A stretch of 64,000 nt of DNA from Microbacterium hydrothermale. GTDB lineage: Bacteria > Actinomycetota > Actinomycetes > Actinomycetales > Microbacteriaceae. How positions within the stretch are numbered: position 1 is the stretch's first letter; every line of letters begins with the position of its first letter. Shown in pieces: positions 37,332 through 47,170 of this stretch. The notes under the pieces were generated by a model. The model ran no database searches and had not been told where the DNA came from. It saw only the letters and a list, made by a program, of their open reading frames with translations. The DNA lies in assembly GCF_004854025.1 (NCBI RefSeq), contig NZ_STGM01000008.1, positions 95,756-159,755 on the forward strand. Reading direction: 5' to 3'. The position numbers and the translations under genes are program-made.

Positions 37332-38879
37332 ATGACCACCCCCGTCTCCACACCGACGCTCATCGCGCCCTCCGCCGCCGCACAGGGAGAGGCGGGAGCG
37401 CGCACCTACGAGGTCCGCACCTTCGGGTGCCAGATGAACGTGCACGATTCCGAGCGTCTGAGCGGCTCGCTCGAGAGCGCCGGCTATGTGCGCGCCGAGG
37501 CGGGCGTCGAAGCAGACGTCGTCGTCATCAACACCTGCGCGGTTCGCGACAACGCCGCCGGGAAGCTCTACGGCACGCTCGGCCACCTCAAGTCGCGTAA
37601 GGACGCGCACGCCGGCATGCAGATCGCCGTCGGCGGTTGCCTCGCGCAGATGGACAAAGACGCCGTCCAGCAGAAGGCGCCGTGGGTCGACGTCGTCTTC
37701 GGCACGCACAACATGGGGTCCCTGCCCGGCATGCTCGAGCGCGCTCGTCACAACGGCGAGGCGGAGCTCGAGATCCTCGAGTCGCTCGAGATCTTCCCCT
37801 CGACCCTTCCCACGAAGCGCGATTCGGTCCACAGCGGGTGGGTGTCGATCTCGGTCGGCTGCAACAACACCTGCACGTTCTGCATCGTGCCGAGCCTGCG
37901 CGGCAAGGAGAAGGACCGCCGACCCGGCGACATCCTCAACGAGATCCGTCTGCTCGTCGACGACGGCGCGATCGAGGTCACCCTCCTCGGCCAGAACGTG
38001 AACTCCTACGGCGTCGAGTTCGGCGACCGTCTGGCCTTCGGGAAGCTGCTGCGCGCCGCGGGCGAGATCGAGGGTCTCGAGCGCATCCGCTTCACCAGCC
38101 CCCATCCGGCCGCCTTCACCGACGACGTCATCGCCGCGATGGCCGAGACCCCCGCGGTCATGCCGCAGCTGCACATGCCGCTGCAGTCCGGCTCCGACCG
38201 CATCCTCAAGGCGATGCGCCGGTCGTACCGGAGCGAGAAGTTCCTCGGCATCCTCGATCGGGTGCGCGAGCGGATCCCGAACGCGGCGATCACGACCGAC
38301 ATCATCGTCGGCTTCCCCGGTGAGACCGAGGAGGACTTCGCCGAGACCATGCGCGTGGTCGAGGCGTCGCGCTTCTCGAGCGCCTTCACGTTCCAGTACT
38401 CGATCCGCGAGGGCACACCCGCGGCCACCATGGCCGATCAGGTTCCGAAGGCCGTTGTGCAGGAGCGCTTCGAGCGCCTCATCGCCCTCCAGGACCGCAT
38501 CTCGGCCGAGGAGAATCAGAAGCAGCTCGGCCGCACGCTCGAGGTGCTCGTCTCGACGGGCGAGGGCAAGAAGGATGCCGAGACCCACCGCCTCACCGGC
38601 CGCGCCGAAGACAACCGCCTCGTGCACTTCGAGCTACCCGCCGGCTCGGCCGTGCCCCGCCCGGGAGACGTGGTGTCGGTGACCGTGACGCACGCCGCAC
38701 CCTTCCACCTCCTCGCCGACGCCGTCGACGGGGCGCCGCTGCGCATCCGCCGGACGCGTGCCGGCGACGCGTGGGACCGCTCGCAGGCCGAGTCGTGCGG
38801 CGTGCCGACGCCCGCGGGCGACGCCGGCGCTCCCCGCGCCGTCTCGCTCGGTCTGCCCACGCTCCGCGTCGGCGTGTGA
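37332..38879 (+). CDS. miaB: tRNA-2-methylthio-N6-dimethylallyladenosine synthase
   Basis: 515 residues. N-terminal domain with three cluster Cys in [23 protein letters not shown] and VGGCLAQMD; radical SAM motif CxxxCxxC in [19 protein letters not shown] near residues 175-193; TRAM domain near 395-460. It adds the methylthio group to i6A37 in tRNAs, using two iron-sulfur clusters. The product of the adjacent miaA supplies its substrate modification. The C-terminal 50 residues after the TRAM domain are an actinobacteria-type extension. Confidence 0.96.
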   Translation: MTTPVSTPTLIAPSAAAQGEAGARTYEVRTFGCQMNVHDSERLSGSLESAGYVRAEAGVEADVVVINTCAVRDNAAGKLYGTLGHLKSRKDAHAGMQIAVGGCLAQMDKDAVQQKAPWVDVVFGTHNMGSLPGMLERARHNGEAELEILESLEIFPSTLPTKRDSVHSGWVSISVGCNNTCTFCIVPSLRGKEKDRRPGDILNEIRLLVDDGAIEVTLLGQNVNSYGVEFGDRLAFGKLLRAAGEIEGLERIRFTSPHPAAFTDDVIAAMAETPAVMPQLHMPLQSGSDRILKAMRRSYRSEKFLGILDRVRERIPNAAITTDIIVGFPGETEEDFAETMRVVEASRFSSAFTFQYSIREGTPAATMADQVPKAVVQERFERLIALQDRISAEENQKQLGRTLEVLVSTGEGKKDAETHRLTGRAEDNRLVHFELPAGSAVPRPGDVVSVTVTHAAPFHLLADAVDGAPLRIRRTRAGDAWDRSQAESCGVPTPAGDAGAPRAVSLGLPTLRVGV

Positions 38880-39808
38880 AGGGCCCCACCCTCTGGGCCG
38901 TCGTCGGGGCCACCGGCACCGGTAAGACGAATCTCTCGCTCGACCTCGCCGAGGCGCTCGCCGCCGAGGGGCGGTCCGCCGAGATCGTCAACGCCGACGC
39001 GATGCAGCTGTACCGCGGGATGGACATCGGCACCGCCAAGCTCCCGATCGACCAACGGCGCGGCATCCCGCACCACCTGTTCGACGCCCTCGAGGTGACC
39101 GACGAGGCCGCGGTGGCCTGGTATCAGGATGCCGCCCGCGCAGCGATCGCCGAGATCCACGCCCGGGGCGCCGACGCGATCCTGGTCGGGGGATCGGGAC
39201 TGTACGTCTCGGGTGTGCTGTGGGATTTCCGCTTCCCCCCGAGGAACGAGGAACTGCGCGCACGGCTCGAGGTCGAGCTCGAGAGCGAGGGCGCGGGCGC
39301 GCTCTTCCAACGGCTCCGGGCAGCGGATCCCGTGGCGGCGGCGAACATCGACCCGCGCAACGGGCGGCGCGTGGTCCGCGCCCTCGAGGTGCTGGCCCAG
39401 GGCGGCGAGACCCACGGCGGTGCCCTTCCCGAGGCGCCCGCGTTCTGGCATCCGGCGACGCGCATCCTCTCGACGCAGGTCGAGCGCGCCCAGCTGGTCG
39501 AGATGCTGGACGCACGCGTCGAGGACATGTGGGCGGCGGGACTGGTCGACGAGGTCGAGCGCCTGCGCGGCGAGGGCCTCGAGAGAGGAGTCACGGCTTC
39601 GCGCGCGATCGGCTACGCCCAGGCGCTCGCCCAGCTGGAGGGCGAGATCACGCGCGACGACGCCGTGGCGCAGACGCAGGCGCTCACGCGGCGCTACGCG
39701 CGGCGACAGGTGTCGTGGTTCCGGCGCTACGCCGACGCGCGCGCGATCGATGTCCGGGCGACGGATGCCGCGCAGCTCGTGCGCGCGATGGAGGGTGAGG
39801 ACGCATGA
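38876..39808 (+). CDS. miaA: tRNA dimethylallyltransferase
   Basis: 310 residues from the GTG at 38876, overlapping the miaB stop (GTGA). P-loop [20 protein letters not shown] at 7-26, [20 protein letters not shown] near 34-53, [37 protein letters not shown] and the C-terminal [13 protein letters not shown] mark MiaA. It prenylates A37 of tRNAs reading UNN codons. Followed by a coupled GNAT gene. Confidence 0.95.
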   Translation: MKGPTLWAVVGATGTGKTNLSLDLAEALAAEGRSAEIVNADAMQLYRGMDIGTAKLPIDQRRGIPHHLFDALEVTDEAAVAWYQDAARAAIAEIHARGADAILVGGSGLYVSGVLWDFRFPPRNEELRARLEVELESEGAGALFQRLRAADPVAAANIDPRNGRRVVRALEVLAQGGETHGGALPEAPAFWHPATRILSTQVERAQLVEMLDARVEDMWAAGLVDEVERLRGEGLERGVTASRAIGYAQALAQLEGEITRDDAVAQTQALTRRYARRQVSWFRRYADARAIDVRATDAAQLVRAMEGEDA

Positions 39809-40245
39809 CCATCGGCATCCGGGCGTTCGCGCCGGCCGACGAGGACGCCGTCGTGGCGCTGTGGGAGCAGGCCGGTCTGACGCGCCCCTGGAACGATCCG
39901 CGTGCCGACATCCGTCGCAAGCTGACCGTGCAGCCCGAGCTCTTCCTCGTCGCGGTGGACGACGACACCGTTGTCGGCAGCGTCATGGCCGGGTACGACG
40001 GCCACCGCGGGTGGCTGTACTACCTCGCCTCGGCGGCGTCGCACCGGGGGCGGGGAGTGGGGCGCGCGCTCGTGACCGAGGCCGAGAGGCTGCTCGAGCA
40101 GATGGGCTGCCCCAAGGTGCAGCTCATGGTGCGCCCCGACAACGCCGGGGCCCGCGGCTTCTACGACGCGCTCGCGTACGAGCCGTTCGAGACGTGGGCG
40201 ACCGGCAAGCGCCTGATCGTCGACGGACCCGGCCGACCCGCCTGA
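39805..40245 (+). CDS. GNAT family acetyltransferase, YpeA-like
   Basis: 146 residues. [23 protein letters not shown] near residues 74-96 is the acetyl-CoA loop (RGRGVG), and [25 protein letters not shown] is the final GNAT block; [28 protein letters not shown] is the YpeA-type N-terminus. Substrate unknown. ATG overlaps the miaA stop (ATGA), the third gene of the miaB-miaA transcript. Confidence 0.88.
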   Translation: MTIGIRAFAPADEDAVVALWEQAGLTRPWNDPRADIRRKLTVQPELFLVAVDDDTVVGSVMAGYDGHRGWLYYLASAASHRGRGVGRALVTEAERLLEQMGCPKVQLMVRPDNAGARGFYDALAYEPFETWATGKRLIVDGPGRPA

Positions 40246-40429
40246 GGCTCCTCGGGCGGGTGCCGGGCGTGCGCGCCGGCACGGCGGGTGCCGTCGTGCG
40301 GAGTTCGGCGCCGACAGGCCGGTTCCGGATGCCGTGGCCCGGCGTGTCGGGCGGGGACTCCGCGTGACGGCGGGGTGGGCGGGGCGAGGGTCGGAGCCCG
40401 GGCAGGGAGAGTCGACCGCGGGTCCTCCG

Positions 40430-40435
40430 TAGACT
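40430..40435 (+). promoter_or_regulatory. -10 hexamer of dapF, leaderless arrangement
   Basis: TAGACT with six bases to the ATG at 40442. The 196-bp gap upstream shows nothing else recognisable. Confidence 0.6.
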
Positions 40436-40441
40436 GACGGC

Positions 40442-41296
40442 ATGTCCTCTCTCGCGTTCACCAAGGGTCACGGCACCGGCAACGACTTCGTGGTGGTGGC
40501 CGACCCCGACGGCGAGCTCGACCTCTCCGACGCCCAGGTCGCCGCGCTGTGCGACCGGCACTTCGGCATCGGCGCCGACGGACTGCTGCGCGTGGTGCGC
40601 TCGGCCGCGATCCGCGAGGGCGCTGAGGCTGCGGCATCCGGGGCCGAGTGGTTCATGGACTACCGCAACGCCGACGGATCCGCGGCCGAGATGTGCGGCA
40701 ACGGCACGCGCGTCTTCGCGCGCTACCTCACCGACACGGGCCTCGCGTCGATCGACGAGGGGCTGCGCATCGGCACGCGGGCGGGCGTGAAGACCCTCAC
40801 GCGCAGCGAGCGCGGCTTCGAGGTCGACCTGGGTGCGTTCGCCGTCGAGGCCGACGAGACGCTCGTGCGGGCGAAGGGTCTCAGCGTCGCGCGTCCGGGC
40901 GTGGGCATCGACGTGGGCAACCCGCACGTGGTCGTCGCCCTGTCGTCGGATGCCGAGCTCGAGGGGCTCGACCTGACCTTCCAGCCCGTGCTCGACCCCG
41001 CGCCCCGCCACGGCGCGAACGTCGAGTTCGTCGTCCCGGCCGATCCGCTCGTGCGCGACGGCGTCGGGGCGATCCGCCTGCGCGTGTTCGAGCGCGGCGT
41101 CGGCGAGACCCTCAGCTGCGGCACGGGCGTGGCCGCGGCGGCGCTCGCCGTGCGGCACTGGGCGGGTGCGGCCGCTCCCGACCACTGGATCGTCGACACC
41201 CCGGGCGGGACCCTGGGCGTGCGTGTCGCCGAGGGCCGCGTCTTCCTGTCGGGTCCGGCGTCGCTGGTGTTCACGGGCGAGGTCGCCCTGGCCTGA
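40442..41296 (+). CDS. dapF: Diaminopimelate epimerase
   Basis: 284 residues. [15 protein letters not shown] at the N-terminus, first catalytic Cys in [15 protein letters not shown] near residue 82, second in [16 protein letters not shown] near 223. DapF interconverts LL- and meso-diaminopimelate for peptidoglycan and lysine, without cofactor. It sits downstream of miaA as in other actinobacteria but has its own promoter. Confidence 0.96.
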   Translation: MSSLAFTKGHGTGNDFVVVADPDGELDLSDAQVAALCDRHFGIGADGLLRVVRSAAIREGAEAAASGAEWFMDYRNADGSAAEMCGNGTRVFARYLTDTGLASIDEGLRIGTRAGVKTLTRSERGFEVDLGAFAVEADETLVRAKGLSVARPGVGIDVGNPHVVVALSSDAELEGLDLTFQPVLDPAPRHGANVEFVVPADPLVRDGVGAIRLRVFERGVGETLSCGTGVAAAALAVRHWAGAAAPDHWIVDTPGGTLGVRVAEGRVFLSGPASLVFTGEVALA

Positions 41297-41398
41297 GCGG
41301 ATGCCGCCGGCTCGCGGTCTCCGTACGTTCGCGCGGTCCGGGGGAAGGTCGCGCCCGGAGCATGCCCCCGTTCTGCACGCGGAGCGGATGCCGCCGCC

Positions 41399-42043
41399 TC
41401 AGCCGACGACGTCGATGAGCTCGCTCGGAGGAGACCCGTGCCGTCGCACGCGCAGCACGCGGTACCCGCGGCCGGTGGCGGCGCGCTGCACGCCGTAGCC
41501 CTCGGGGAACGTCGCCGCGAGCCAGCGCTGCAGGGAGTCGGAGCCGAGGTTGCGCTGCACGACGAACCATCCGTCGCTGCGCTCCTGCAGGCGGGGGATC
41601 CAGTGCTGCAGCATGCCGTGCAGCTCGTTCTTGCCGACCCGGATGGGCGGGTTCGAGCGGATGGTGCGGAAGGTCACGTCGTCGGGAACATCCTCGGGGC
41701 GCACCGCGTTGATGTTGGTGAGGCCGAGGGATTCGGCATTGCGCCTCAAGAGATCGAGAGCACGCTCGTTGACGTCGACCGCCCATACGGTCGCGTGCGG
41801 TGACGCGAGCGCCAGCGACAGCGAGATCGGACCCCACCCGCACCCCAGGTCGAGGAAGTTCCCACCGGCGGGCGGGGGAGGCGTGTTGGCGAAGAGCACC
41901 GAGGTCCCGGCATCCACGTGATCGGGACTGAAGACGCCGCCCGCCGTGACCACCTCGAGTTCACGACCGGCCAGCGTGACGCGGATGCGGCGGAGCTGCT
42001 CGGGACTCGACGGCGACGCGCTGAAGTAGTGCTCGCTCCCCAT
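41399..42043 (-). CDS. Class I SAM methyltransferase, RsmC-like small-domain type
   Basis: 214 residues from the ATG at 42043. EHYFSASP at the start, then GVFSPDHVDAGTSVLFANTPPP, motif I FLDLGCGWGPISLSLALASP near 72, and the Asn-Pro-Pro-Ile catalytic motif in FRTIRSNPPIRVGKNELHGML near 134, which marks N-methyltransferases acting on guanine or other exocyclic amines (RsmC/RlmG group). Start supported by TATCCT on the minus strand six bases upstream, so likely leaderless. Divergent from hflX. Confidence 0.88.
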   Translation of the reverse strand: MGSEHYFSASPSSPEQLRRIRVTLAGRELEVVTAGGVFSPDHVDAGTSVLFANTPPPPAGGNFLDLGCGWGPISLSLALASPHATVWAVDVNERALDLLRRNAESLGLTNINAVRPEDVPDDVTFRTIRSNPPIRVGKNELHGMLQHWIPRLQERSDGWFVVQRNLGSDSLQRWLAATFPEGYGVQRAATGRGYRVLRVRRHGSPPSELIDVVG

Positions 42044-42049
42044 CTGCAC

Positions 42050-42055
42050 AGGATA
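42050..42055 (-). promoter_or_regulatory. -10 hexamer of the RsmC-like gene, leaderless arrangement
   Basis: Minus-strand TATCCT with six bases to the ATG at 42043. Confidence 0.6.
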
Positions 42056-42128
42056 TCCGACCGGGGCTCCGGCCGCCGGGGCGGATAAAGTGCCAGAACA
42101 CGCGCGTTCACGCGCACGAGAGGAACCC

Positions 42129-43646
42129 ATGACCGAACAGACCACACCCCCGAGCACCGACGCGTCTGCCGTGGATCCGGTCGACCGTGTGCTCGCGCGC
42201 GCCGATGCGCACCGCGGGGTCCGGGTCTTCGGTGCCGCTCAGGCCCTTCAAGACAGCACCACCGCGTACGGCGGCGACAGCGACGGCGACCAGTGGGATC
42301 GCGAGGAACGCGCGGCCCTGCGCCGCGTCGTCGGCCTCTCGACCGAGCTCGAAGACGTCACCGAGGTCGAGTACCGCCAGCTGCGCCTCGAGAATGTCGT
42401 GCTCGTCGGCGTCCACCCGCAGGGCGAGCAGACGGATGCCGAGAACTCGCTCCGGGAGCTCTCCGCCCTCGCCGAGACGGCCGGCGCGGTCGTGCTCGAC
42501 GGCGTCCTGCAGCGGCGCCCCCACCCCGATCCGGCGACCTATGTCGGACGCGGAAAGGCCGCCGAGCTGCGCGACATCGTCGCCGCCGTGGGAGCCGACA
42601 CCGTGATCGCCGACACCGAGCTCGCCCCGAGCCAGCGGCGCGCGCTCGAAGACGTCGTGAAGGTGAAGGTGATCGACCGCACCACCGTGATCCTCGACAT
42701 CTTCAGCCAGCACGCGAAGAGCCGGGAGGGCAAGGCCCAGGTCGAGCTCGCTCAGCTCGAGTACCTCCTCCCGCGTCTGCGCGGATGGGGTGACTCGATG
42801 TCGCGTCAGGCGGGTGGACAGGTCGGCGCCGGCGGCGCGGGCATGGGCTCGCGCGGACCGGGTGAGACGAAGATCGAGCTCGACCGTCGTCGCATCCGCA
42901 CGCGCATGGCGCAGTTGCGCAAGCAGCTGCGCGACTTCGCGCCCGCCCGCGAGGCGAAGCGTGCCGAGCGCAAGCGCCACACGATCCCCTCGGTCGCGAT
43001 CGCCGGGTACACCAACGCCGGCAAGTCGAGCCTGCTCAACCGCCTGACCAGCGCCGGGGTGCTCGTCGAGAACGCCCTCTTCGCGACCCTGGATGCCACG
43101 GTGCGCCGCTCCGAGACGACCGACGGGCGCGTGTACACGCTCACCGACACGGTCGGTTTCGTGCGCAACCTCCCGCACCAGCTGGTCGAAGCGTTCCGCT
43201 CGACGCTCGAGGAGGTCGGCGACGCCGACGTCATCCTGCACGTGGTGGACGCCTCGCACCCCGACCCGGCCGCGCAGCTGATGACGGTGCGCGACGTGAT
43301 GGGCGACGTGGACGCGAACTTCGGGCAGGAGATCGTCGTCTTCAACAAGGCCGATCTGGTGAGCGAAGACGACCGGCTCGTGCTGCGGGGTCTCGCCCCC
43401 AACGCGAAGTTCGTGTCGTCGCGCACCGGCGAGGGCATCGACGAGCTGCGCGCCGCGATCGAGGAGGCGCTGCCCCTGCCCGCCGTCGAGGTGCAGGCGG
43501 TCGTTCCGTACGACCGGGGAGACCTCGTCTCGGCCGTGCACGAGAGCGGACTCATCGTGGCGCAGGAGCACCGCGAGAGCGGAACCTTCCTGCACGCCCA
43601 CGTCGGCGCGCGTCTCGCGGCTGAATTGGCGGCGTTCGAGGCCTGA
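42129..43646 (+). CDS. hflX: GTPase HflX
   Basis: 505 residues. HflX-specific N-terminal domain (TYVGRGKAAELRDIV near 139) and a glycine-rich hinge GGQVGAGGAGMGSRGPGETKIE near 235-256, then the G domain: G1 IAGYTNAGKSSLLNRL near 295, G3 LTDTVGFVRNLPHQL near 340, G4 VFNKADLV near 405. HflX binds ribosomes and splits stalled 70S particles, with GTPase activity. AGAGGAA lies upstream of the ATG; TAAAGT near 42086 is a candidate -10. Confidence 0.95.
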   Translation: MTEQTTPPSTDASAVDPVDRVLARADAHRGVRVFGAAQALQDSTTAYGGDSDGDQWDREERAALRRVVGLSTELEDVTEVEYRQLRLENVVLVGVHPQGEQTDAENSLRELSALAETAGAVVLDGVLQRRPHPDPATYVGRGKAAELRDIVAAVGADTVIADTELAPSQRRALEDVVKVKVIDRTTVILDIFSQHAKSREGKAQVELAQLEYLLPRLRGWGDSMSRQAGGQVGAGGAGMGSRGPGETKIELDRRRIRTRMAQLRKQLRDFAPAREAKRAERKRHTIPSVAIAGYTNAGKSSLLNRLTSAGVLVENALFATLDATVRRSETTDGRVYTLTDTVGFVRNLPHQLVEAFRSTLEEVGDADVILHVVDASHPDPAAQLMTVRDVMGDVDANFGQEIVVFNKADLVSEDDRLVLRGLAPNAKFVSSRTGEGIDELRAAIEEALPLPAVEVQAVVPYDRGDLVSAVHESGLIVAQEHRESGTFLHAHVGARLAAELAAFEA

Positions 43647-43659
43647 GCCTCGTATGGAT

Positions 43660-43691
43660 GACGGGCCCCACGCCTCGGCGTGGGGCCCGTC
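43660..43691. terminator. Bidirectional terminator after hflX and the S9 peptidase gene
   Basis: GACGGGCCCCACGCC (43660-43674) pairs perfectly with its inverted copy at 43677-43691 across a minimal loop (CTCG tetraloop when the last pairs open). It separates two convergent genes. Confidence 0.85.
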
Positions 43692-43777
43692 GCTTCACCC
43701 GTAGGTGGCGCGACTTCGCCGATTCTCGTGGCCGGCGGCGCGGGGGCGAGCCGCCCGCGCCTTCCGCGCCGCGCGCC

Positions 43778-45664
43778 TCAGTCGAGCGCGAGGGGCGGGA
43801 CGCCCGGGGTCTCGAAGCCGAACACGGCACCGAGGAAGCCCAGCTCGCGTTCGAGGGAATCGATCACCGTCTCCGACCGGCGGAACCCGTGCCCCTCGCC
43901 CTCGTAAAGGACGTATGCGTGCGGCACCCCGTGCGCGGTCAGGGCGTCGCGGATCGCCTCGGCCTGCGACAGGGGGACGACGCGGTCCTCCGAGCCCTGC
44001 AGGATCAACAGCGGGACGCGGAACAGCTCCGGACGCCCCAGGGGCGAGCGTTCGACGTACACGGCCTCGGCCTCGGGCAAGGGCCCGATGAGCCCGTCGA
44101 GGTAGCGCGCCTCGAAGTCGTGGGTGTCTTCCGCGAGGGCGCGGGCGTCGCCCACGCCGTAGCGGGAGATGCCGGCCGAGAACACGTCGGTCCGCGTCAC
44201 GGCGGCGAGAACCGTCCAGCCGCCGGCCGAGCCGCCCGCGATGGCGAGGCGGTCGGGGTCGGCGAGACCCGCCTCGGCGAGAGCGGATGCCGCGGCCGCG
44301 ACGTCGTCGACGTCGACCACGCCCCACTGGCCCTTGAGGCGATCCCGGTAGGCCCGCCCGTATCCGGTGGAGCCGCCGTAGTTGACGTCGAGCACGCCGA
44401 TGCCGCGGCTGGTGAAGAAGGCCGTCTTCGCCGAGGGCGCGGGACCCACGTGCGAGGTGGGTCCGCCGTGGACGAGAACGACGTAGGGCGGGCGCTCGCC
44501 CGCGACGGGGATGACGTGCGGATTGGTGGGGGCGTAGGCGAAGGCGTGCACGGGCCCGTGGGGCCCGTCGGTGGTCAGGGCGCGGGCGGGCGGCATCCAC
44601 TCGTCGCCCCATGCGCCGGACCCTCCCGTGACCACTTCGACGGTTGCGGCGTCGAGGTCGACCAGCCAGAGGCCCGATCGCCCGCCGGCGTCGGATCCGG
44701 ACACGAGGGCGCGCGCTCCGCGGACGTCGTCGATCGCGGCCCCGGCGACGGCGGGGACGTCGAGGGGGCGCACGCCGCTCGGTGCGATCTCGACGATCTC
44801 GTCGGCCCCGTCGGTGCGGACGGCGACCACGCGGCCCTCGGAGGCGGCTCCGAACCACCGGGTGCCGAGCACCCAGAGACCGCCGCCGGTGTCGGCGTCG
44901 GCGGGGGCCAGCGCCTGGGCTTCGCCGTCGAGCGGACGACGGAAGAGGTTCCAGCGTCCGTCGGGGTCGTCGGCGTAGAGCAGCTCGTCGTCGGCGATCC
45001 ACACGGGCTGGAGGGGAGAGCGGCGCTCACCCCCGGACAGGTCGCGGACGACGCGAGTCCCGAGGTCGACGACACGGAGGGTCGTCGCATCCCAGGGCAT
45101 GTCGGGGTGGTCCCACGCCACCCAGGCCAGGCGGCGGCCGTCGGGCGAGAGGGCGGGCTGCGCGAGGAAATCGCTCCCTTCGGCGAGCACCTCGACCTCG
45201 CCGTCGAGGGGGATGCGCACGATCGCGCGGAGCGGGACGCGGGACGAGCCGTGGGTCTCGCGGACGGCGAGCAACGCGCCGTGCTCCCAGCGCAGCCCGC
45301 CGTGGCGCACGGCGTCATCGGCCGGGGTCAGCGGGCGGGCGGTCTCGCCGGGGCGCAGCGCGTACACGCGCTGATCGGTCTTCTCGACGTAGTACAGCTC
45401 CCCGTCGTCGGACGCCGTCCACGCACCCCCGCCGTACTCGTGCACGCTCGAGCGCGCGTTCGCGGGCGCGGGGAGCACGGTCTCGACGGAGCCGTCGGCC
45501 CGGCGACGCTTCACCGCGACCCGACCGGCCTCGTGCGGGACGGACTCACCCCACCACACCTCGTCGCCGACGAGGCGGGCGCCGTCGACCCGCGGTGACG
45601 CCTGCGCGACGGACTCGGGGGTGAGGGGCGAGGGCCAGGAACCGTACGGGAGGGTGTCAGCCAT
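43778..45664 (-). CDS. S9 family prolyl oligopeptidase-like serine peptidase
   Basis: 628 residues. An N-terminal beta-propeller (residues about 1-370; blocks such as PALSPDGRRLAWVAWDHPDMPWD and ADDELLYADDPDGRWNLFR), then an alpha/beta hydrolase with oxyanion region PPYVVLVHGGPTSHVG, nucleophile AIAGGSAGGWTVLAAV near residue 475, Asp in LQGSEDRVVPL near 557 and His in YEGEGHGFRRSETV near 590. Cytoplasmic by absence of a signal peptide. Cleaves short peptides, likely after Ala or Pro-type residues; specificity is not evident. Leaderless promoter TAGGCT on the minus strand. Confidence 0.92.
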   Translation of the reverse strand: MADTLPYGSWPSPLTPESVAQASPRVDGARLVGDEVWWGESVPHEAGRVAVKRRRADGSVETVLPAPANARSSVHEYGGGAWTASDDGELYYVEKTDQRVYALRPGETARPLTPADDAVRHGGLRWEHGALLAVRETHGSSRVPLRAIVRIPLDGEVEVLAEGSDFLAQPALSPDGRRLAWVAWDHPDMPWDATTLRVVDLGTRVVRDLSGGERRSPLQPVWIADDELLYADDPDGRWNLFRRPLDGEAQALAPADADTGGGLWVLGTRWFGAASEGRVVAVRTDGADEIVEIAPSGVRPLDVPAVAGAAIDDVRGARALVSGSDAGGRSGLWLVDLDAATVEVVTGGSGAWGDEWMPPARALTTDGPHGPVHAFAYAPTNPHVIPVAGERPPYVVLVHGGPTSHVGPAPSAKTAFFTSRGIGVLDVNYGGSTGYGRAYRDRLKGQWGVVDVDDVAAAASALAEAGLADPDRLAIAGGSAGGWTVLAAVTRTDVFSAGISRYGVGDARALAEDTHDFEARYLDGLIGPLPEAEAVYVERSPLGRPELFRVPLLILQGSEDRVVPLSQAEAIRDALTAHGVPHAYVLYEGEGHGFRRSETVIDSLERELGFLGAVFGFETPGVPPLALD

Positions 45665-45670
45665 GACTCC

Positions 45671-45676
45671 AGCCTA
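45671..45676 (-). promoter_or_regulatory. -10 hexamer of the S9 peptidase gene, leaderless arrangement
   Basis: Minus-strand TAGGCT with six bases to the ATG at 45664. Confidence 0.6.
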
Positions 45677-45715
45677 GGCAGGGCCGCCGACATCCACCCC
45701 GGGGCATCCGGACGC

Positions 45716-45760
45716 ACGAGAGGCCGGATGCCGCCGCGCGGCGGACATCCGGCCTCTCGT
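45716..45760 (-). terminator. Terminator of lexA
   Basis: ACGAGAGGCCGGATG (45716-45730) and its exact inverted copy (45746-45760) enclose a second dyad, CCGCCGCGCGGCGG, giving one long hairpin with a single bulge. It lies 8 bases after the lexA stop on the minus strand. Confidence 0.8.
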
Positions 45761-45768
45761 GTCGCGGA

Positions 45769-46458
45769 TCAGACCGCGCGCAGGACGGCGACGACGCGGC
45801 CGAGCACCACGGCCTCGTCGCCGAGGATCGGTTCGAACGCGCTGTTGCGGGGGAGCAGCCACGTGTGACCGTCGCGGCGGCGGAACGTCTTGACCGTCGC
45901 CTCTCCGTCGAGCATCGCGGCGACGATCTCGCCGTTCTCGGCGGTGGCCTGGGAGCGCACGACCACCCAGTCGCCGTCGCAGATCGCCGCATCGATCATG
46001 GAGTCGCCGGACACCTTGAGCATGAACAGCTCGCCCTTGCCCACGAGCTGGCGGGGGAGGGGGAAGATCTCCTCCACCTGCTGGTCGGCGGTGATGGGCA
46101 CGCCGGCGGCGATGCGACCGACGAGGGGAACGAGAGCGGCGTCGCCCAGAGCGGGGGCCGTGTCGGCGGGGTTCTCGGCGGCGGCGCCGGGCAGGTCGAT
46201 CAGCACCTCCATGGCCCGCGTCTTGCCGGGATCGCGTCGCAGGTAGCCGCTCAGCTCGAGCTGGTTGAGCTGGTGCGTCACGCTCGAGAGGGACTTCAGT
46301 CCGACGGCGTCGCCGATCTCGCGCATGCTCGGCGGATAGCCGTGCCGCGCGATCGACCGCTGGATGACCTCGAGGATCGCGAGCTGCTTGTCGCTGAGGT
46401 TCTTGCGTCGCCGGGTCTGCGGCCGTTCGCGGCCGGCGGCGGTCGTCGCGTCGGTCAT
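45769..46458 (-). CDS. lexA: SOS repressor LexA
   Basis: 229 residues from the ATG at 46458. Winged helix at 20-85 ([29 protein letters not shown]), Ala-Gly cleavage site in [11 protein letters not shown] near residue 117, catalytic Ser in [13 protein letters not shown] near 155 and Lys in [10 protein letters not shown] near 192. LexA represses SOS genes until RecA filaments provoke self-cleavage. Divergent from a LysM gene that is SOS-regulated in relatives. Longer upstream readings lack family similarity. Confidence 0.96.
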   Translation of the reverse strand: MTDATTAAGRERPQTRRRKNLSDKQLAILEVIQRSIARHGYPPSMREIGDAVGLKSLSSVTHQLNQLELSGYLRRDPGKTRAMEVLIDLPGAAAENPADTAPALGDAALVPLVGRIAAGVPITADQQVEEIFPLPRQLVGKGELFMLKVSGDSMIDAAICDGDWVVVRSQATAENGEIVAAMLDGEATVKTFRRRDGHTWLLPRNSAFEPILGDEAVVLGRVVAVLRAV

Positions 46459-46611
46459 CTGTGCTCCCCTCGCGCCGCGGAAGGGCGGCGGAAATTCGAA
46501 TGTCGGAGGTTGGTGATGAGGTCTCCGTGTCGAAACCGTATCCGGTGGACGGCCTCGAAGACACGGAACCTCTCGCGTGTCGCGTTCGATTCGTCTCCGA
46601 TACAGCCGGTC

Positions 46612-46644
46612 TTGACACATCGAAAGTATCGAAGATAGATTCGG
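46612..46644 (+). promoter_or_regulatory. Promoter of the LysM gene with a degenerate LexA-like dyad
   Basis: TTGACA (46612-46617), 18-base spacer, TAGATT (46636-46641): the best sigma-70-type promoter in the window. TCGAAGATAGATTCGG (46629-46644), overlapping the -10, has the TCGAA...TTCG halves of a LexA box but diverges in the middle; another TCGAA sits at 46619 on the same face. LexA control is expected from the neighbourhood but not proven by this site. Confidence 0.55.
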
Positions 46645-46715
46645 AATACAGATTCGCACCACCGCCCTCCCGGCCGAGGGTGGGGTGCGAATCTCTCCCC
46701 ACCGAGGAGCACATC

Positions 46716-47066
46716 ATGAGCAGCATCGCCGTCACCGCCCCGACCACCCGCCTGCGCATCACCGCGCGCGGACGCCGCGTCGTCGCGTTCCTGGTCTCCC
46801 TTCCCCTCGTCATCGCGCTCGGAGTCGCCATCGTCGGGGGCGGAGCCGCGCTCGCCTCGAACGAAGAGGGAGCCGCCGCAGGCTCCTTCGCCGAGATCAC
46901 CGTGATGAGCGGAGACACGCTGTGGTCCATCGCCGAAGATCTCGCTCCCGCGGCCGACCCTCGCGACGTCGTCGCGCAGATCACGCGCCTGAACGCCCTC
47001 TCGGGTGGATCCGTCACCGCGGGTCAGCGCATCGCCATCCCCGCCGAGTACGCCCCCGCCGACTGA
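46716..47066 (+). CDS. LysM membrane protein, candidate SOS cell-division suppressor
   Basis: 116 residues: Arg-rich N-terminus, one membrane segment at about 23-47 (VVAFLVSLPLVIALGVAIVGGG), then an external LysM domain, EITVMSGDTLWSIAEDLAP to AGQRIAIPAEY (about 60-110). Size, topology and divergence from lexA match M. tuberculosis ChiZ (Rv2719c) and C. glutamicum DivS, SOS-induced proteins that block septation. That role is inferred from position and architecture. CGAGGAG precedes the ATG. Confidence 0.82.
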   Translation: MSSIAVTAPTTRLRITARGRRVVAFLVSLPLVIALGVAIVGGGAALASNEEGAAAGSFAEITVMSGDTLWSIAEDLAPAADPRDVVAQITRLNALSGGSVTAGQRIAIPAEYAPAD

Positions 47067-47157
47067 TCTCCCGCCGACGCGAACCCGCCGACGCGAAGGC
47101 ACCGAGAGCGTGTCGTTCGGGCCAGCGGGCGCGTGAGCCGCACATGTCGCCGCCGCC

Positions 47158-47163
47158 TACGAT
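47158..47163 (+). promoter_or_regulatory. -10 hexamer of hisC, leaderless arrangement
   Basis: TACGAT with seven bases to the GTG at 47171; it overlaps the alternative ATG at 47162, which argues against that start. Confidence 0.5.
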
Positions 47164-47170
47164 GGGTGAG

